Assembly: GCF_023702125.1 (NCBI RefSeq) | Contig: NZ_CP098415.1 | Span: 868,001 to 932,000, forward strand | Length of the DNA stretch: 64,000 bases | Direction of reading: 5' to 3' | From: Halorubrum hochsteinianum | GTDB taxonomy: Archaea > Halobacteriota > Halobacteria > Halobacteriales > Haloferacaceae | Shown here: in pieces, positions 53,107-62,206 of the stretch | Layout: the number at the start of each line of letters is the position of its first letter | Position numbering within the stretch: the first letter of the stretch is position 1 | Translations under genes and position numbers: made by a program | Notes under the pieces: generated by a model | The model's database searches: none | What the model saw: only the letters and a program-made list of their open reading frames with translations | What the model was told of the DNA's origin: nothing

Positions 53107-53649
53107 ATGATCGGTTCGCTCGTCGCGACCGCGTTCTGGGCGATGCTCCCGGCGTACGTGCCGAACAACGCCGCGGTGCTGGCCGGCGGCGGTCGCCCCA
53201 TCGACGGCGGCCGCGAGTGGCGCGGCGCGCGGCTGCTCGGCGACGGGAAGACGTGGCGGGGGACCACCGTCGGCACGCTGGTCGGCGTCTGCCTCGCGGT
53301 CGCGCTCAACGCGCTCGCCGAACCGGCGAGCGCCGCGGTCGGCGTCGACCTCCCGACGTTCGCGCTCCCGGCCGCGTTCGCGCTCGCGTTCGGCGCGATG
53401 TGCGGCGACATCGGTGCCTCGTTCCTCAAGCGGCGGTCCGGCCGCGAGCGCGGTGCCGCGTTCCCCGGCCTGGACCAGCTCGACTTCGTCGTCGGCGCGC
53501 TGGCGCTCGCGTTCGTGGTCGACACCGACTGGGCGGTCGCCGTCTTCACGCCCCGCGTCCTCGCGGTCGTCCTCGTGATGACCCCCGTCCTCCACGTCGT
53601 CACGAACGTCGGGGCCTACCGGCTCGGGCTGAAGGACGAGCCGTGGTGA
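53107..53649 (+). CDS. carS: CDP-2,3-bis-(O-geranylgeranyl)-sn-glycerol synthase CarS
   Basis: A 180-residue integral membrane enzyme that activates the archaeal lipid backbone with CTP to make CDP-archaeol, the precursor of all polar lipids. It has about four membrane helices. The loop [24 protein letters not shown] carries the conserved polar residues, and [21 protein letters not shown] the second acidic/basic motif. It is the archaeal CarS/DUF46 family and should be essential. GGGP synthase, an earlier step of the same pathway, lies 7 kb away. Confidence 0.94.
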   Translation: MIGSLVATAFWAMLPAYVPNNAAVLAGGGRPIDGGREWRGARLLGDGKTWRGTTVGTLVGVCLAVALNALAEPASAAVGVDLPTFALPAAFALAFGAMCGDIGASFLKRRSGRERGAAFPGLDQLDFVVGALALAFVVDTDWAVAVFTPRVLAVVLVMTPVLHVVTNVGAYRLGLKDEPW

Positions 53650-53782
53650 ACGGGCCGTAGCGAACGGCCCGGAATCCGGTTCGAGACGTGATTTACTCAG
53701 AAACGGGGGCTATTTTCGAAACGACGACGAGAGTCGATCGTTCGTCCACGTAATTCGCGGCGATGAGAACGTGAGAAAGACA

Positions 53783-53788
53783 TATATA
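53783..53788 (+). promoter_or_regulatory. Box A of the HVO_0416-type zinc finger gene
   Basis: TATATA centred about 27 bases before the ATG at 53813, so this ATG fits a leaderless transcript better than the ATG at 53804. Confidence 0.55.
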
Positions 53789-53812
53789 CTGGTGTGACAT
53801 ACCATGGCACGC

Positions 53813-53992
53813 ATGTCTAGTGGCGCACCCGACTCGGACGACGTGTTCGACGAGTTCCTGTCCGACCGCGGCCACGAAACGGAGATCGTACGCTGGGAGC
53901 GGTCGTATAACAAGCTCCAGTGTCCGGAGTGCGGTGCGCTTCACGAGGAGGGAACGGCGCGGTGTTCGGTCTGCGACTGGCGACCGAACTGA
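53813..53992 (+). CDS. HVO_0416-family zinc finger protein
   Basis: A 59-residue protein with N-terminus MSSGAPDSDDVFDEFLSDRG, a central basic/aromatic stretch VRWERSYNKLQ, then CPEC and CSVC, a two-knuckle zinc ribbon ending in DWRPN. I recognise it as the haloarchaeal HVO_0416 type. Start: an ATG nine bases upstream (53804) is in frame, but box A at 53783 favours 53813. Likely role is nucleic-acid or protein binding; no partner is known. Confidence 0.8.
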   Translation: MSSGAPDSDDVFDEFLSDRGHETEIVRWERSYNKLQCPECGALHEEGTARCSVCDWRPN

Positions 53993-54074
53993 CTGACGCG
54001 ACGGCGGCCCGCGGCGTTTTCTTTCGTTCAAACTCCCCGGTAGTATTATGTGGAATTACTCGATAGTGATGAAC

Positions 54075-54233
54075 ATGCCGACCTGTCAGAACTGCGGTTC
54101 GTTCGTCACGACAGATTACGTTCGGGTGTTCACCCCGAACGAGGTCGATCGGCCCCGCGTCTGCCCGGCCTGCGAGGACCTGGTCCGCGACGGTGCCGAG
54201 GTCCGCGAAGCGCGCGCGACGCGGAGCACCTGA
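54075..54233 (+). CDS. DUF7563 family zinc-binding protein
   Basis: A 52-residue protein starting MPTCQNCGSFVTTDYVRVF with Cys pairs CQNC and CPAC, a compact zinc finger typical of haloarchaea. Three in-frame ATGs (54048, 54069, 54075) compete; the TATTAT at 54042-54047 points to 54069 or 54075 as leaderless starts, and 54075 gives the family's usual N-terminus. Function unknown. It is followed after 134 bases by the UvrD-type helicase gene. Confidence 0.8.
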   Translation: MPTCQNCGSFVTTDYVRVFTPNEVDRPRVCPACEDLVRDGAEVREARATRST

Positions 54234-54367
54234 GCCGGCGGGAGCGCGACGACGCGCCGTGGCGACGGCCGCGCGACGGCGCGCCGGTCCGCCGCGGTCG
54301 AACCGAGACGCGCCTCGGCGGCGGGCGAGCCACGGCGTTTAAGGAGAACCGGAATCTGGACGTAACA

Positions 54368-56212
54368 ATGACCGATACCACGGTGACGCGGCTGTTTGGG
54401 GGGCCGGGCAGCGGGAAGACGACCGCGCTCTTGGACCGCGTCGAGGAGATACTGGAGACCGAGGACGCCGACGTCCGGGACGTGCTGGTCGTCTCGTACA
54501 CGCGCGCGGCCGCCGCCGAGATCCGAGAGCGGCTCGCCGAGCGGCTCGACATCTCGCCGCGCAGCCTCCAGGGGAACGTGAGCACGATGCACGCGAAGGC
54601 GTACGAGCTGCTCGACCTCTCGCGGGGCGACGTGGTCGGCGAGGACGACAAGGAGGCGTTCTGCGAGGAGTACGGCATCGAGTTCGAGGACCAGAACGGC
54701 GGCGCGGGCCGCCGGACCGCGCGGTCGACGACCATCGGGAACAAGATCATCGCCACCTCCCAGTGGCTCCAACGCACCGAGCGCGACGTGGCCGACTGGT
54801 ACGACGTGCCCTTCCAGTGGAACGTCGAGGAGGTCCGGCTCCCGCCCGAGGAGGACCCGAACGCCCAGGAGGGCAACAAGTACACCCCGACGTGGCCCTC
54901 CGACGATGAGCGGATCGACATCCCGGAGACGATTCGGGCGTGGCGCGCGTACAAGGGCGACAACGACCTCGTCGGCTTCGCTGACATGCTCGAACGGGTC
55001 GCGCAGCGCTCGCTCGTCCCGAACGTCGATTACCTGATCATCGACGAGTTCCAGGACATCACGACGCTCCAGTACAACGTCTTCGAGGAGTGGCGGCCCC
55101 ACATGGAGAAGGTGCTCATCGCCGGCGACGACGACCAGGTCGTCTACGCGTGGCAGGGAGCCGACCCCGACCTCCTCCTCGACACCGACGTCGACGAGGA
55201 CGTGGTGCTCCCGAACTCCTACCGGCTCCCCTCGGAGATCCTCAACGTCGTCAACGCGGAGATCCGCCACATCGACAAGCGGCAGGAGAAGGACCTCCAC
55301 CCGCGCAAGGAGGGCGGGACCGTCGAGGCGATCGAGTCGCCGTCGATGATCGAGCTCGTCCGCAACGTCCGGTACACCGTCGAGGACGACGAGGGCGACG
55401 TGATGTGTCTGTTCCGCGCCCGCTACCAGATGTTCGACTTCATCGACGAGTTCATCGACCACGGGATCCCCTTCTCGATGCTCACTGACGGGCGGATGTG
55501 GACCGACAGGGTCCAAGACTACGTCAGCGCCGTCGAGAAGGCCGAGGCGGGCGACCCGGTCAACGGGCTGGAGGCCCGGCGGCTTGCCGACATGCTCCAG
55601 GAGTCCGCGTTCGGGACCCACGACCGCGAGGAGTTCTACGACTACCTCGACGACCGCGAGGAGGCGGCCGACGCCGACGACGTCTCCCTGATCGACGTCT
55701 CGGCCGACACGCTCGACGAGTACATCCCGTTCATGCCGGACGCCGCGAGCGCCGACGACATGGTCCGGAAGGTGACGAGCTTCCAGCGGAAGTCGATGGG
55801 CGCGTACTTCGACGGCGAGTATCAGGGGATGGACCCGACCCGCGTCCGCGTCGGCACCATCCACTCCGCGAAGGGCCGCGAGGCCGACCACGTGTTCGTC
55901 GGCACCGACCTCACCGAGAAGGTGGTCGAGCAGATGGCCGCCTCCATCGACGACCCGACGGACGTCGACGGCGTCGAGGAGTTCACCAAGTCGACCAGCC
56001 CCGTTCCCCTGCTCACCGACAACGAGCGCCGCGTCTTCTACGTCGGGATGTCCCGCGCCCGCGAGCGGCTCGTGATCATGGAGAGCCTGATCAGCGGCGC
56101 GCCGACGCTCCCGATAAGCGTCCTGCTGTTCGACGAGCTCCGCGAGGAGCCGGCACAGGAGCTCGTCGAGGAGGTTCAGGCGGAGCTGGCGGTCCCCGAA
56201 CCGGAGCCGTGA
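54368..56212 (+). CDS. UvrD/Rep-type superfamily 1 helicase
   Basis: A 614-residue DNA helicase. Walker A is FGGPGSGKTTALLD (about residues 10-23), motif Ia is VVSYTRAAAAEIRERL, Walker B is LIIDEFQDIT near 222-231, and motif III is GDDDQVVYAWQGAD; motifs V/VI are GTIHSAKGREADHV and YVGMSRARERLVI. The protein lacks a nuclease domain, so it is a helicase rather than AddA or RecB. It is shorter than bacterial UvrD (about 720), mainly in subdomain 2B. The last base of its stop shares GTGA with the M24 peptidase start. Confidence 0.92.
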   Translation: MTDTTVTRLFGGPGSGKTTALLDRVEEILETEDADVRDVLVVSYTRAAAAEIRERLAERLDISPRSLQGNVSTMHAKAYELLDLSRGDVVGEDDKEAFCEEYGIEFEDQNGGAGRRTARSTTIGNKIIATSQWLQRTERDVADWYDVPFQWNVEEVRLPPEEDPNAQEGNKYTPTWPSDDERIDIPETIRAWRAYKGDNDLVGFADMLERVAQRSLVPNVDYLIIDEFQDITTLQYNVFEEWRPHMEKVLIAGDDDQVVYAWQGADPDLLLDTDVDEDVVLPNSYRLPSEILNVVNAEIRHIDKRQEKDLHPRKEGGTVEAIESPSMIELVRNVRYTVEDDEGDVMCLFRARYQMFDFIDEFIDHGIPFSMLTDGRMWTDRVQDYVSAVEKAEAGDPVNGLEARRLADMLQESAFGTHDREEFYDYLDDREEAADADDVSLIDVSADTLDEYIPFMPDAASADDMVRKVTSFQRKSMGAYFDGEYQGMDPTRVRVGTIHSAKGREADHVFVGTDLTEKVVEQMAASIDDPTDVDGVEEFTKSTSPVPLLTDNERRVFYVGMSRARERLVIMESLISGAPTLPISVLLFDELREEPAQELVEEVQAELAVPEPEP

Positions 56213-57594
56213 GCGGGGACCGCCCGGAGTCGGACCGCCACGCTCCCGCGGAATCCGCCGGAGGGCTCCGACCGCTGCGGACCGACCTCGCTCCCGTCGT
56301 CGAGGCGGTCCGCGCGGCCGGCGCGAGCGCGTTCGTCGCCGTCGGCGACCGCTTCGACGACGGCCTACGCTACCTCACGCGCTTTTCCGGTCCGGACCGA
56401 CCGTACGCGCTGGTCGTGGTGCCGAGCGGCGACGAGGCGGCCGAGCGCGTCGGCCGGGCCGTCCTCTGTGCCCCCGCGCTGTTCCGCGAGCAGGCGGAGC
56501 GAGAGTTCGTCGACGCCGCGCGCGATCCGGACGCGGACACGGCGGCGGGCGGCGGCGCGCGGTTCCACGACGGGGTCGGCCGCGAGGTCAGGACCGAGGG
56601 GCTCGGCGACCACGCCGGCGAGCGCGCGGCCGCGGTCGTCGAGGACATCGTCGGCGGAGCGGAGAACGGTGGAGGAAGCGAGACCGAAGCCGGGAATCGG
56701 ACCGTCCTCACCCCGGCGTCGATAGCGCACGACGCCGCGGTGTACCTCGAACGCGCGGGCAACGACCTGTCGTCGACGGACGCGGTCGAGACCGTCAGAG
56801 CGCGCAAGACGCCGGCGGAGGTCGATCGGATCCGACGCGTCCAGCGCGCGACGCTCGACGGGATCGCCCGGGCCGAGGCGGTGCTCGCGGAGAGCGAGGT
56901 CGTCGACGGCGGAGCGGACGCCGACCCCGCCGGCGGCGACCGTCGACCGCCGCTCCGCTGGCAGGGCGAACCGCTGACCACGGAGCGGCTCCGCCGCGAG
57001 GTGAACCGGGTCCTCGCCGCGGGGGGCGTCCGCGACGCCGGCAACACGGTGATCGGAGCCGGCCCCTCGGCGGCCGACCTCCACTACGTCGGCGACGACC
57101 CGATCCGTCCCGGCGAGACGGTGTTGCTGGACGTCTCCCCGCGCGGTCCGGCCGGCTACTACGGCGACGCCACGCGGACGTTCGTCGTCGACGGCGACGG
57201 GGGGTGGGAGCGGCGCGCGTACGTCGCGGTCGAGGCCGCCCGCGAGGCCGCGCTCGACGAGGTGGAGCCGGGCGTCCCGGCCAAGACCGTCCACGGCGAG
57301 GCGGCCGCGGAGCTCACCGCCTACGGCTTCGACCCGAACGCGGACGAGGACGAGGCGGGCTTCACGCACGGCACCGGCCACGGGGTCGGGGTAAGCCTCC
57401 ACGAGTCGCCGTCGCTGTCGGGGGCCGGCGAGCTGCGTCCGGGCCACGTCGTCACCGTCGAACCCGGCGTGTACGACCCCGAAGTGGGGGGCGTCAGGCT
57501 GGAGGATCTGATCCTCGTCACCGACGACGGGTACGAGGTGCTCGCCGAGTACCCGTTCGGTATCGTGCCGACCGCGCGCGGCGACCGCGGGTAG
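56209..57594 (+). CDS. Diverged M24-family peptidase (aminopeptidase P-like)
   Basis: A 461-residue protein starting with a GTG overlapping the helicase stop (GTGA). The catalytic fold has HGTGHGVGVSLHE and VTVEPGVYDPEVGGVRLEDL, giving the His and two Glu ligands; the Asp pair lies in LLDVSPRGPAGYYGDATRTF, where the usual spacing is kept but the surrounding residues differ from the first M24 protein. The N-terminal part (about 20-170) has a long acidic insertion between the creatinase-type strands. It may not be a true Xaa-Pro peptidase. Confidence 0.85.
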   Translation: MSGDRPESDRHAPAESAGGLRPLRTDLAPVVEAVRAAGASAFVAVGDRFDDGLRYLTRFSGPDRPYALVVVPSGDEAAERVGRAVLCAPALFREQAEREFVDAARDPDADTAAGGGARFHDGVGREVRTEGLGDHAGERAAAVVEDIVGGAENGGGSETEAGNRTVLTPASIAHDAAVYLERAGNDLSSTDAVETVRARKTPAEVDRIRRVQRATLDGIARAEAVLAESEVVDGGADADPAGGDRRPPLRWQGEPLTTERLRREVNRVLAAGGVRDAGNTVIGAGPSAADLHYVGDDPIRPGETVLLDVSPRGPAGYYGDATRTFVVDGDGGWERRAYVAVEAAREAALDEVEPGVPAKTVHGEAAAELTAYGFDPNADEDEAGFTHGTGHGVGVSLHESPSLSGAGELRPGHVVTVEPGVYDPEVGGVRLEDLILVTDDGYEVLAEYPFGIVPTARGDRG

Positions 57595-57654
57595 CTACGA
57601 CCGCCGTTTGAGCCACCGGAACGGTTTTTGTACACCGTTCGACCGTCGAATTGT

Positions 57655-58674
57655 ATGTCGTCAGAGCCCTCCGACGGAGGCGGCGCGGCCGACGAGGTCG
57701 GGCCGCTCGGACGCATCGAGGCGAAGGCACTCCCGGTCGGCGCGGCGCTCCTCGCGGCCGCGGTGGCGGTCGCCGGACTGTCGCTCGTCGGGGCCGGAGC
57801 GGTCGCCGCCGACGGGTCCGCCGAGTTGGAGACGGGTATCGCCACCGTGAGCGAGAACGGGACCGCCCAGATCGACGTTCGGACCGACGGTGCCGACCCG
57901 TTCGAGATCGCGATCGGCGACGAGGAGGCGGCCGGATACGTCCTCCGCGCGACGGTGACGCCGAGCGACGGCGGCGTCACGACGCTCGTCTTCGACCACG
58001 GCGAGACCGGCGGAGGCGGGACGCCCCTGGCCGCCGAGGGCGAAGCGGAGGTCGACGTCGACCGCGAGACGGCCCTCGGCGAACCGATCGATCCTGCCGA
58101 ATACGACGTCGAACTGTTCGCCGACGGTGACGACGAAGTCACCGACATCGGAACGCTCGTCGTCGACGTCGGTAATGAGACCGACGACGGCGGCGAAGAG
58201 GCCGAAAGCGACGCGGACGGGGAGAGCGGCGACGGCACCGAGAGCGAGCGGTCGGCCGAGCCGAGGACCGTCACCGACTCCGACGTCGAGGCGGCCGACG
58301 TCGTCGTCGAACCGGCCGAGGCCGAGGTCTCCGTTCCGGTGTCCCTCGGCGACGGCGAGACCGTCGATCTGCGGCTCCGATCGGCCGGGAACGCGAGCAC
58401 TCCCTTCGTTATGACCGAGGAGACGACCGTCGAGGGCGGGTCGGCGAATGCGACGTTCGACCTGAGCCGAGCGACGCACGGCGACCGCGCGACGCTCCGC
58501 GTCATGGACGAGGAAGCCGACCGACTGAACGAGTTCGACGTGCTGGTGGTCGACGAGGGGGTCGGCGTCGAGCGGAGCGGCGACGCCTCGGGGGTCGAGT
58601 CCCCCGGATTCGGTGTCGTCGCAGCCGGCCTCGCGCTCCTGCTCGCCTCGTTCGTCGCCCGGCGGCGGACCTGA
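57655..58674 (+). CDS. Surface protein with PGF-CTERM-like tail
   Basis: A 339-residue secreted protein: an N-terminal hydrophobic segment (about residues 25-52) serves as signal or anchor, the middle is acidic and Thr/Val-rich with two beta-sandwich-like parts, and the C-terminus has ESPGFGVVAAGLALLLASFVARRR, a hydrophobic helix after an S-P-G-F motif with a basic end, like the PGF-CTERM signal processed by archaeosortase A. This would attach it to lipid. Likely S-layer-associated or adhesive; the repeated DVVVEPAEAEVSV strands resemble haloarchaeal surface domains. The exact family is unknown. Confidence 0.8.
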   Translation: MSSEPSDGGGAADEVGPLGRIEAKALPVGAALLAAAVAVAGLSLVGAGAVAADGSAELETGIATVSENGTAQIDVRTDGADPFEIAIGDEEAAGYVLRATVTPSDGGVTTLVFDHGETGGGGTPLAAEGEAEVDVDRETALGEPIDPAEYDVELFADGDDEVTDIGTLVVDVGNETDDGGEEAESDADGESGDGTESERSAEPRTVTDSDVEAADVVVEPAEAEVSVPVSLGDGETVDLRLRSAGNASTPFVMTEETTVEGGSANATFDLSRATHGDRATLRVMDEEADRLNEFDVLVVDEGVGVERSGDASGVESPGFGVVAAGLALLLASFVARRRT

Positions 58675-58698
58675 CGGCGGTCGCGGCGGTCGCCGGGG

Positions 58699-58974
58699 TC
58701 AGCGCTCCGCGGAGTCACCCTCGGAGTCCGCCGCGGCGGGCTCGTCCCCGCTCCGGAGCTGCCGGGGCAACAGCCCGGCGAGGAGCCGCCGGAGGATCCG
58801 CGCCGGGTCGAGGAAGTACTGCGGGAGGACGACCATCGCGACGGCGACGACAAGCAGCCCCGCGCCGAGCGCGACCTCTCCCGCGAACAGCCGGACGACG
58901 GCGTAGTTCGCGAGCGGCAGCGCGAACACGAGCGACGCCGCCAACCCGATCATGTCCAGCAGTCCGAGTCGCAT
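58699..58974 (-). CDS. Small membrane protein (DUF7533-like)
   Basis: A 91-residue protein starting MRLGLLDMIGLAASLVFALP with two or three hydrophobic helices (about 5-25, 33-55) and a basic stretch ILRRLLAGLLPRQLR before an acidic tail. I tentatively match DUF7533; function unknown. It converges on the surface-protein gene, and about 130 bases separate it from the divergent ribE. Confidence 0.7.
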   Translation of the reverse strand: MRLGLLDMIGLAASLVFALPLANYAVVRLFAGEVALGAGLLVVAVAMVVLPQYFLDPARILRRLLAGLLPRQLRSGDEPAAADSEGDSAER

Positions 58975-59104
58975 TGACGCCTCGTTGGCCGCCGGGGGCC
59001 AAAAGGAACGCGACGGCGGGGCGGGCGGTCTCGTCGCGTCGGGAGACCGGTCTCTCGGCGGGCGGACCCAGAACCGATATCCGTCGCCCGCCCCCAGTTC
59101 CGGT

Positions 59105-59752
59105 ATGTTCACCGGCATCGTCGAGGGCACCGGCGCGGTCCGCGCGCGGAACGAGACCGACGACGGCCTCCGGCTTCGGGTCGGGGTCGACGGCGTCGAG
59201 GGGTTCGACGACCTCCGCCACGGCCAGTCGATAAGCGTGAGCGGCGTCTGTCTGACCGTCGAGGAGTTCGGCGTCGGCGACGGCGCGCCCGGCGACGACG
59301 ACCCGACCAGCGGCGGGGAATCCGGCTGGTTCGAGGTGTTCCTCGCGAGCGAGACGGTCGCGAAGACGTACCTCGGCGACGTGCGCGAGGGCGACGCGGT
59401 CAACGTCGAGCGCGCGATGCCCGCCGACGGCCGGTTCGACGGCCACGTCGTTCAGGGCCACGTCGACACCGTCGCGGAGGTGACGGGGATCGAGCGCGTC
59501 GGCGAGGACTGGCGGTTCACGTTCGCGATCCCCGAGGGGCACGGCGACTACCTCGTCGACAAGGGGTCGGTAACGCTCGACGGGATCTCGCTGACCGTCG
59601 CCGAGAAGCGCGACGGCGAGTTCGACGTCGCGGTCATCCCGACGACGTACGGGCTGACGACGCTCTCCGAGAAATCGGTCGGGGACCCGGTCCACCTCGA
59701 AGTGGACGTGATCGCGAAGTACGTCGAGAACATGGTCGGCGCGGACGACTGA
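59105..59752 (+). CDS. ribE: Riboflavin synthase, alpha chain type
   Basis: A 215-residue enzyme that converts two 6,7-dimethyl-8-ribityllumazine molecules to riboflavin. It starts MFTGIVEGTGAVRARNE and has two similar lumazine-binding beta-barrel domains, each with the GHVDTV or SVSGVCLTV-type motif (QGHVDTVAEV and VTLDGISLTVAEK). It is the bacterial-type (RibE) enzyme, not the archaeal RibC, as is normal for haloarchaea. An acidic loop (residues 59-75) expands domain 1. It lies about 9 kb from rbkR-ribB, so the pathway is split. Confidence 0.94.
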   Translation: MFTGIVEGTGAVRARNETDDGLRLRVGVDGVEGFDDLRHGQSISVSGVCLTVEEFGVGDGAPGDDDPTSGGESGWFEVFLASETVAKTYLGDVREGDAVNVERAMPADGRFDGHVVQGHVDTVAEVTGIERVGEDWRFTFAIPEGHGDYLVDKGSVTLDGISLTVAEKRDGEFDVAVIPTTYGLTTLSEKSVGDPVHLEVDVIAKYVENMVGADD

Positions 59753-59857
59753 GCGCCGCGGCGGGCGGCCGCCCGCCGTCCCTCTGGACAGCGGTTCGGC
59801 CCGTCGCGGGTCCCGGAGGACGTGATTTAAGTGCGTGATGGGCGAGTCGGTCGACGG

Positions 59858-60223
59858 ATGCCCTCCAACGAACACACCGGTCTCGTGGCGGCACTGGCCG
59901 CGATCGGCGTCGTGGTCCCGCTGTACGCGTTCGTCCTTCAACGGCAGTTCCTCCCGGGCTTGGGCGTCGGGCTGTCGGCGCTCGTCGTCGCGGCGCTCGT
60001 GTATCGCGACGGCACGGGCCGGCGGACGCTCGCTCGGGGGACCATCGTCGTGACGGTCCTCTACGGCGCGTTCACCTTCCAGTTGCCCGTCGCGGTGGTC
60101 GCGGCCTGCGCGGTCTACCTCTCCGCGTGGCTCACGGGACCCGACAGTCCGCTCGGCGCTCCTGACACGGAGATCGTCCCGGTCGAACCGGGGGTCACCG
60201 AAGACGCCGGGACCGAGGAGTAG
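59858..60223 (+). CDS. Small membrane protein, function unknown
   Basis: A 121-residue protein with four likely membrane helices (about 8-28, 33-50, 57-74 and 77-92), starting MPSNEHTGLVAALAAIGVVV and ending in an acidic cytoplasmic tail (VPVEPGVTEDAGTEE). No family motif is evident. A TTTAAG lies about 35 bases upstream. It converges on the GGGP synthase gene 31 bases away. Confidence 0.7.
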   Translation: MPSNEHTGLVAALAAIGVVVPLYAFVLQRQFLPGLGVGLSALVVAALVYRDGTGRRTLARGTIVVTVLYGAFTFQLPVAVVAACAVYLSAWLTGPDSPLGAPDTEIVPVEPGVTEDAGTEE

Positions 60224-60253
60224 GTCGTCGGACGGCGGGGCGGGCGCTGTCGT

Positions 60254-60952
60254 TCAGGCGTCCTTCGCGCCCTTCACCGTCTCGCGGACGGCGTCGACGC
60301 CCTCGTCGTGGAGCAGGTCGCCGACGACGATCACGTCGCTGTGGGCGGCCATCTCGTTGGCCGACTCGTAGTCGTGGATGCCGCCGCCGTAGAAGAGGGT
60401 GGCGTCGTCAAGCGCGTCGCCGGCGGCCGCGACCTTCTCCGTGTCCCCGAACGTGCCGGAGTACTCGACGTAGACGATCTCCTGGCCGAACATGCGCTCT
60501 GCGACCTTCGCGTACGCCCCCACGTCGTCGGCGGTGAGGTCGCAGTCGGCCTCGGTCAGCTGGGCGACCGACGCGTCGGGGTTCAGCACGATGTACGCCT
60601 CGGTGTGGGTCCGGCTCCAGTCGAGGTCGTCGATGCGGACCCACTCCTTGTGCGCGCCGGTGATCCAGAAGGGGCCGCCCGCGTTGAACACGGTCGGGAT
60701 CAGGTAGCCGTCGAGGGCGGGCGAGTCGATCACGACGCCCGGGTTCGACGGCTCCTGGTACAGCGGCACGTCGTACTCCGCGGCGGCGTCGACGACGCGG
60801 CTCATCTTCTCCGCGGTGACGTCGAGGGTCCCGCCGATCTCGATCGCGTCCGTCCCGGTCCGGCAGACGTCCTCGAAGGTCTCGCCCGGCCGGAGGTCCT
60901 TGTCGGGGTCGACCTTCAGCACGTGGTCCCAGTCGTCCCACGGGTTGGTCAT
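60254..60952 (-). CDS. Geranylgeranylglyceryl phosphate synthase (GGGPS)
   Basis: A 232-residue TIM-barrel prenyltransferase that joins geranylgeranyl diphosphate to sn-glycerol 1-phosphate, the first ether-forming step of archaeal lipids. It begins [19 protein letters not shown] and shows [13 protein letters not shown], the phosphate-binding [10 protein letters not shown] and [13 protein letters not shown], and a [11 protein letters not shown] loop. It is the haloarchaeal PcrB-like group. CarS, encoded 7 kb away, acts later in the same pathway. Confidence 0.94.
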   Translation of the reverse strand: MTNPWDDWDHVLKVDPDKDLRPGETFEDVCRTGTDAIEIGGTLDVTAEKMSRVVDAAAEYDVPLYQEPSNPGVVIDSPALDGYLIPTVFNAGGPFWITGAHKEWVRIDDLDWSRTHTEAYIVLNPDASVAQLTEADCDLTADDVGAYAKVAERMFGQEIVYVEYSGTFGDTEKVAAAGDALDDATLFYGGGIHDYESANEMAAHSDVIVVGDLLHDEGVDAVRETVKGAKDA

Positions 60953-61052
60953 CGGGCGAGACTCCACCGGGCGTGAACAAAAAGGTGCGGAACCTGTCTC
61001 GCCGGCCGGAACGCGCTCGACGACGGACGAGTCCACCGTCCGCGGCGCGACA

Positions 61053-62132
61053 TCACAGCAGGTCGTCTATCTCGTCGTTCTCGAACGCGGCCGCGGGGTC
61101 CGGCTTCTCCTCGCGCTCGTCGCGGACCGCCTGCCGGGCGCGCTCTAAGAACGCCTCGACGCGCTGAGACCGCTCGACGCCAGCGAGGAGGACGAGGGCC
61201 GCGATCCGGTCGGAGTCGAGCGGGAAGTCGCCGCCCCGTACCTGCATCGACCCGGTCTCCTCTTGGAGCCACTTGCGGGCCTTCTCCGCGCCCTTCCGCG
61301 AGATACGGTCCGGGTCGCCGGCGACCGCGACGAGCGCGGCGTCGGCGTCGGTTGCGCTCGGCAGGGAGAGTCCGGTCATCACCGCGCTGCGCACCGCGCT
61401 CGTCACGGTGGTGACGTTCTCCTGCGGGTCCTCGGCCGCGGGCGCGGACGCGAAGCCGACCGCCGCCATCCCGCCCGCGCGGAGGGTGTTTATCACCTCG
61501 CTGGTGTCGACGACGGACTCCGCGACCCCCTCGACCGCCTCGCCGGCGGCGAGGAGGAGCCCGATCCGCTTCGCCATCGAGGCGTTGATCGCCTCGTAGC
61601 CGCCCTCGACGGACTCGCCAGCAGACCGCCACGCGTCGTTGTCGAGCAGGATCGTCGCGTCCGCCTCGCGGACCAGCGTCTTCAGCGACCGCCCGGCGTT
61701 CACCTGGTACATCGTCCCCTCGTCGCGGCCCGGGAGGATTCCGATCGCGTAGACGGGGACGTCGTACACCCGGTTCAGCTCCCGGACGAGGACCGGCGCG
61801 CCGCCCGACCCCGTCCCGCCACCGAGGCCGGCGGCGACGAACACGGCCTCCGCCTCCGCGGTGACCTTCGGCGCGAGCGCGTCGAGCACCTCGACGGCGT
61901 CCTCATCCATCACCTCCGCGCCGAGTTCGTTGTCGCCGCCGACGCCGTGGCCGTTGACGCGCGACTGGCCGACGAGGACCGTTTCGAGCGGGAGGGGATC
62001 GAGGTCGGCGGCAGCGGTGTTGACGGCGAGCGCGTCGAGGACCGCGCCGTAGCCGGCGTCGGCGTCGAACTCGGCGAGGGCGGTCGTAAGTTTGCCACCC
62101 GCCTGTCCGACGCCGAGGAGGACTGCTTTCAT
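61053..62132 (-). CDS. cetZ: CetZ-family tubulin-like GTPase, divergent T7 loop
   Basis: A 359-residue member of the haloarchaeal CetZ group, related to tubulin and FtsZ, involved in cell shape and motility. It starts [20 protein letters not shown]; the GTP-binding T4 loop is GGGTGSG (residues 104-110), and [19 protein letters not shown] is the CetZ hallmark. The T7 loop, which normally holds an acidic residue for GTP hydrolysis, reads [10 protein letters not shown] (182-191) with no Asp or Glu at the usual place, so it may not hydrolyse GTP. A leaderless promoter lies about 27 bases upstream (62154-62163). FtsZ1, FtsZ2 and CetZ1 are not in the window. Confidence 0.85.
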   Translation of the reverse strand: MKAVLLGVGQAGGKLTTALAEFDADAGYGAVLDALAVNTAAADLDPLPLETVLVGQSRVNGHGVGGDNELGAEVMDEDAVEVLDALAPKVTAEAEAVFVAAGLGGGTGSGGAPVLVRELNRVYDVPVYAIGILPGRDEGTMYQVNAGRSLKTLVREADATILLDNDAWRSAGESVEGGYEAINASMAKRIGLLLAAGEAVEGVAESVVDTSEVINTLRAGGMAAVGFASAPAAEDPQENVTTVTSAVRSAVMTGLSLPSATDADAALVAVAGDPDRISRKGAEKARKWLQEETGSMQVRGGDFPLDSDRIAALVLLAGVERSQRVEAFLERARQAVRDEREEKPDPAAAFENDEIDDLL

Positions 62133-62153
62133 GTCCCAACGTACCGTTCCCCG

Positions 62154-62163
62154 CGATAATACT
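62154..62163 (-). promoter_or_regulatory. Box A of the CetZ-family gene
   Basis: CAGTATTATC on the gene strand, centred about 27 bases before the ATG, suggesting a leaderless transcript; it is divergent to the coiled-coil gene. Confidence 0.5.
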
Positions 62164-62175
62164 GTTTCCCCGACG

Positions 62176-62181
62176 TTTAAG
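62176..62181 (+). promoter_or_regulatory. Box A of the coiled-coil/pilus-like cluster
   Basis: TTTAAG about 28 bases before the ATG at 62207; probably starts the operon that runs off the right edge. Confidence 0.45.
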
Positions 62182-62206
62182 AACGAAAGCGCGGCCAACC
62201 GGCCGC

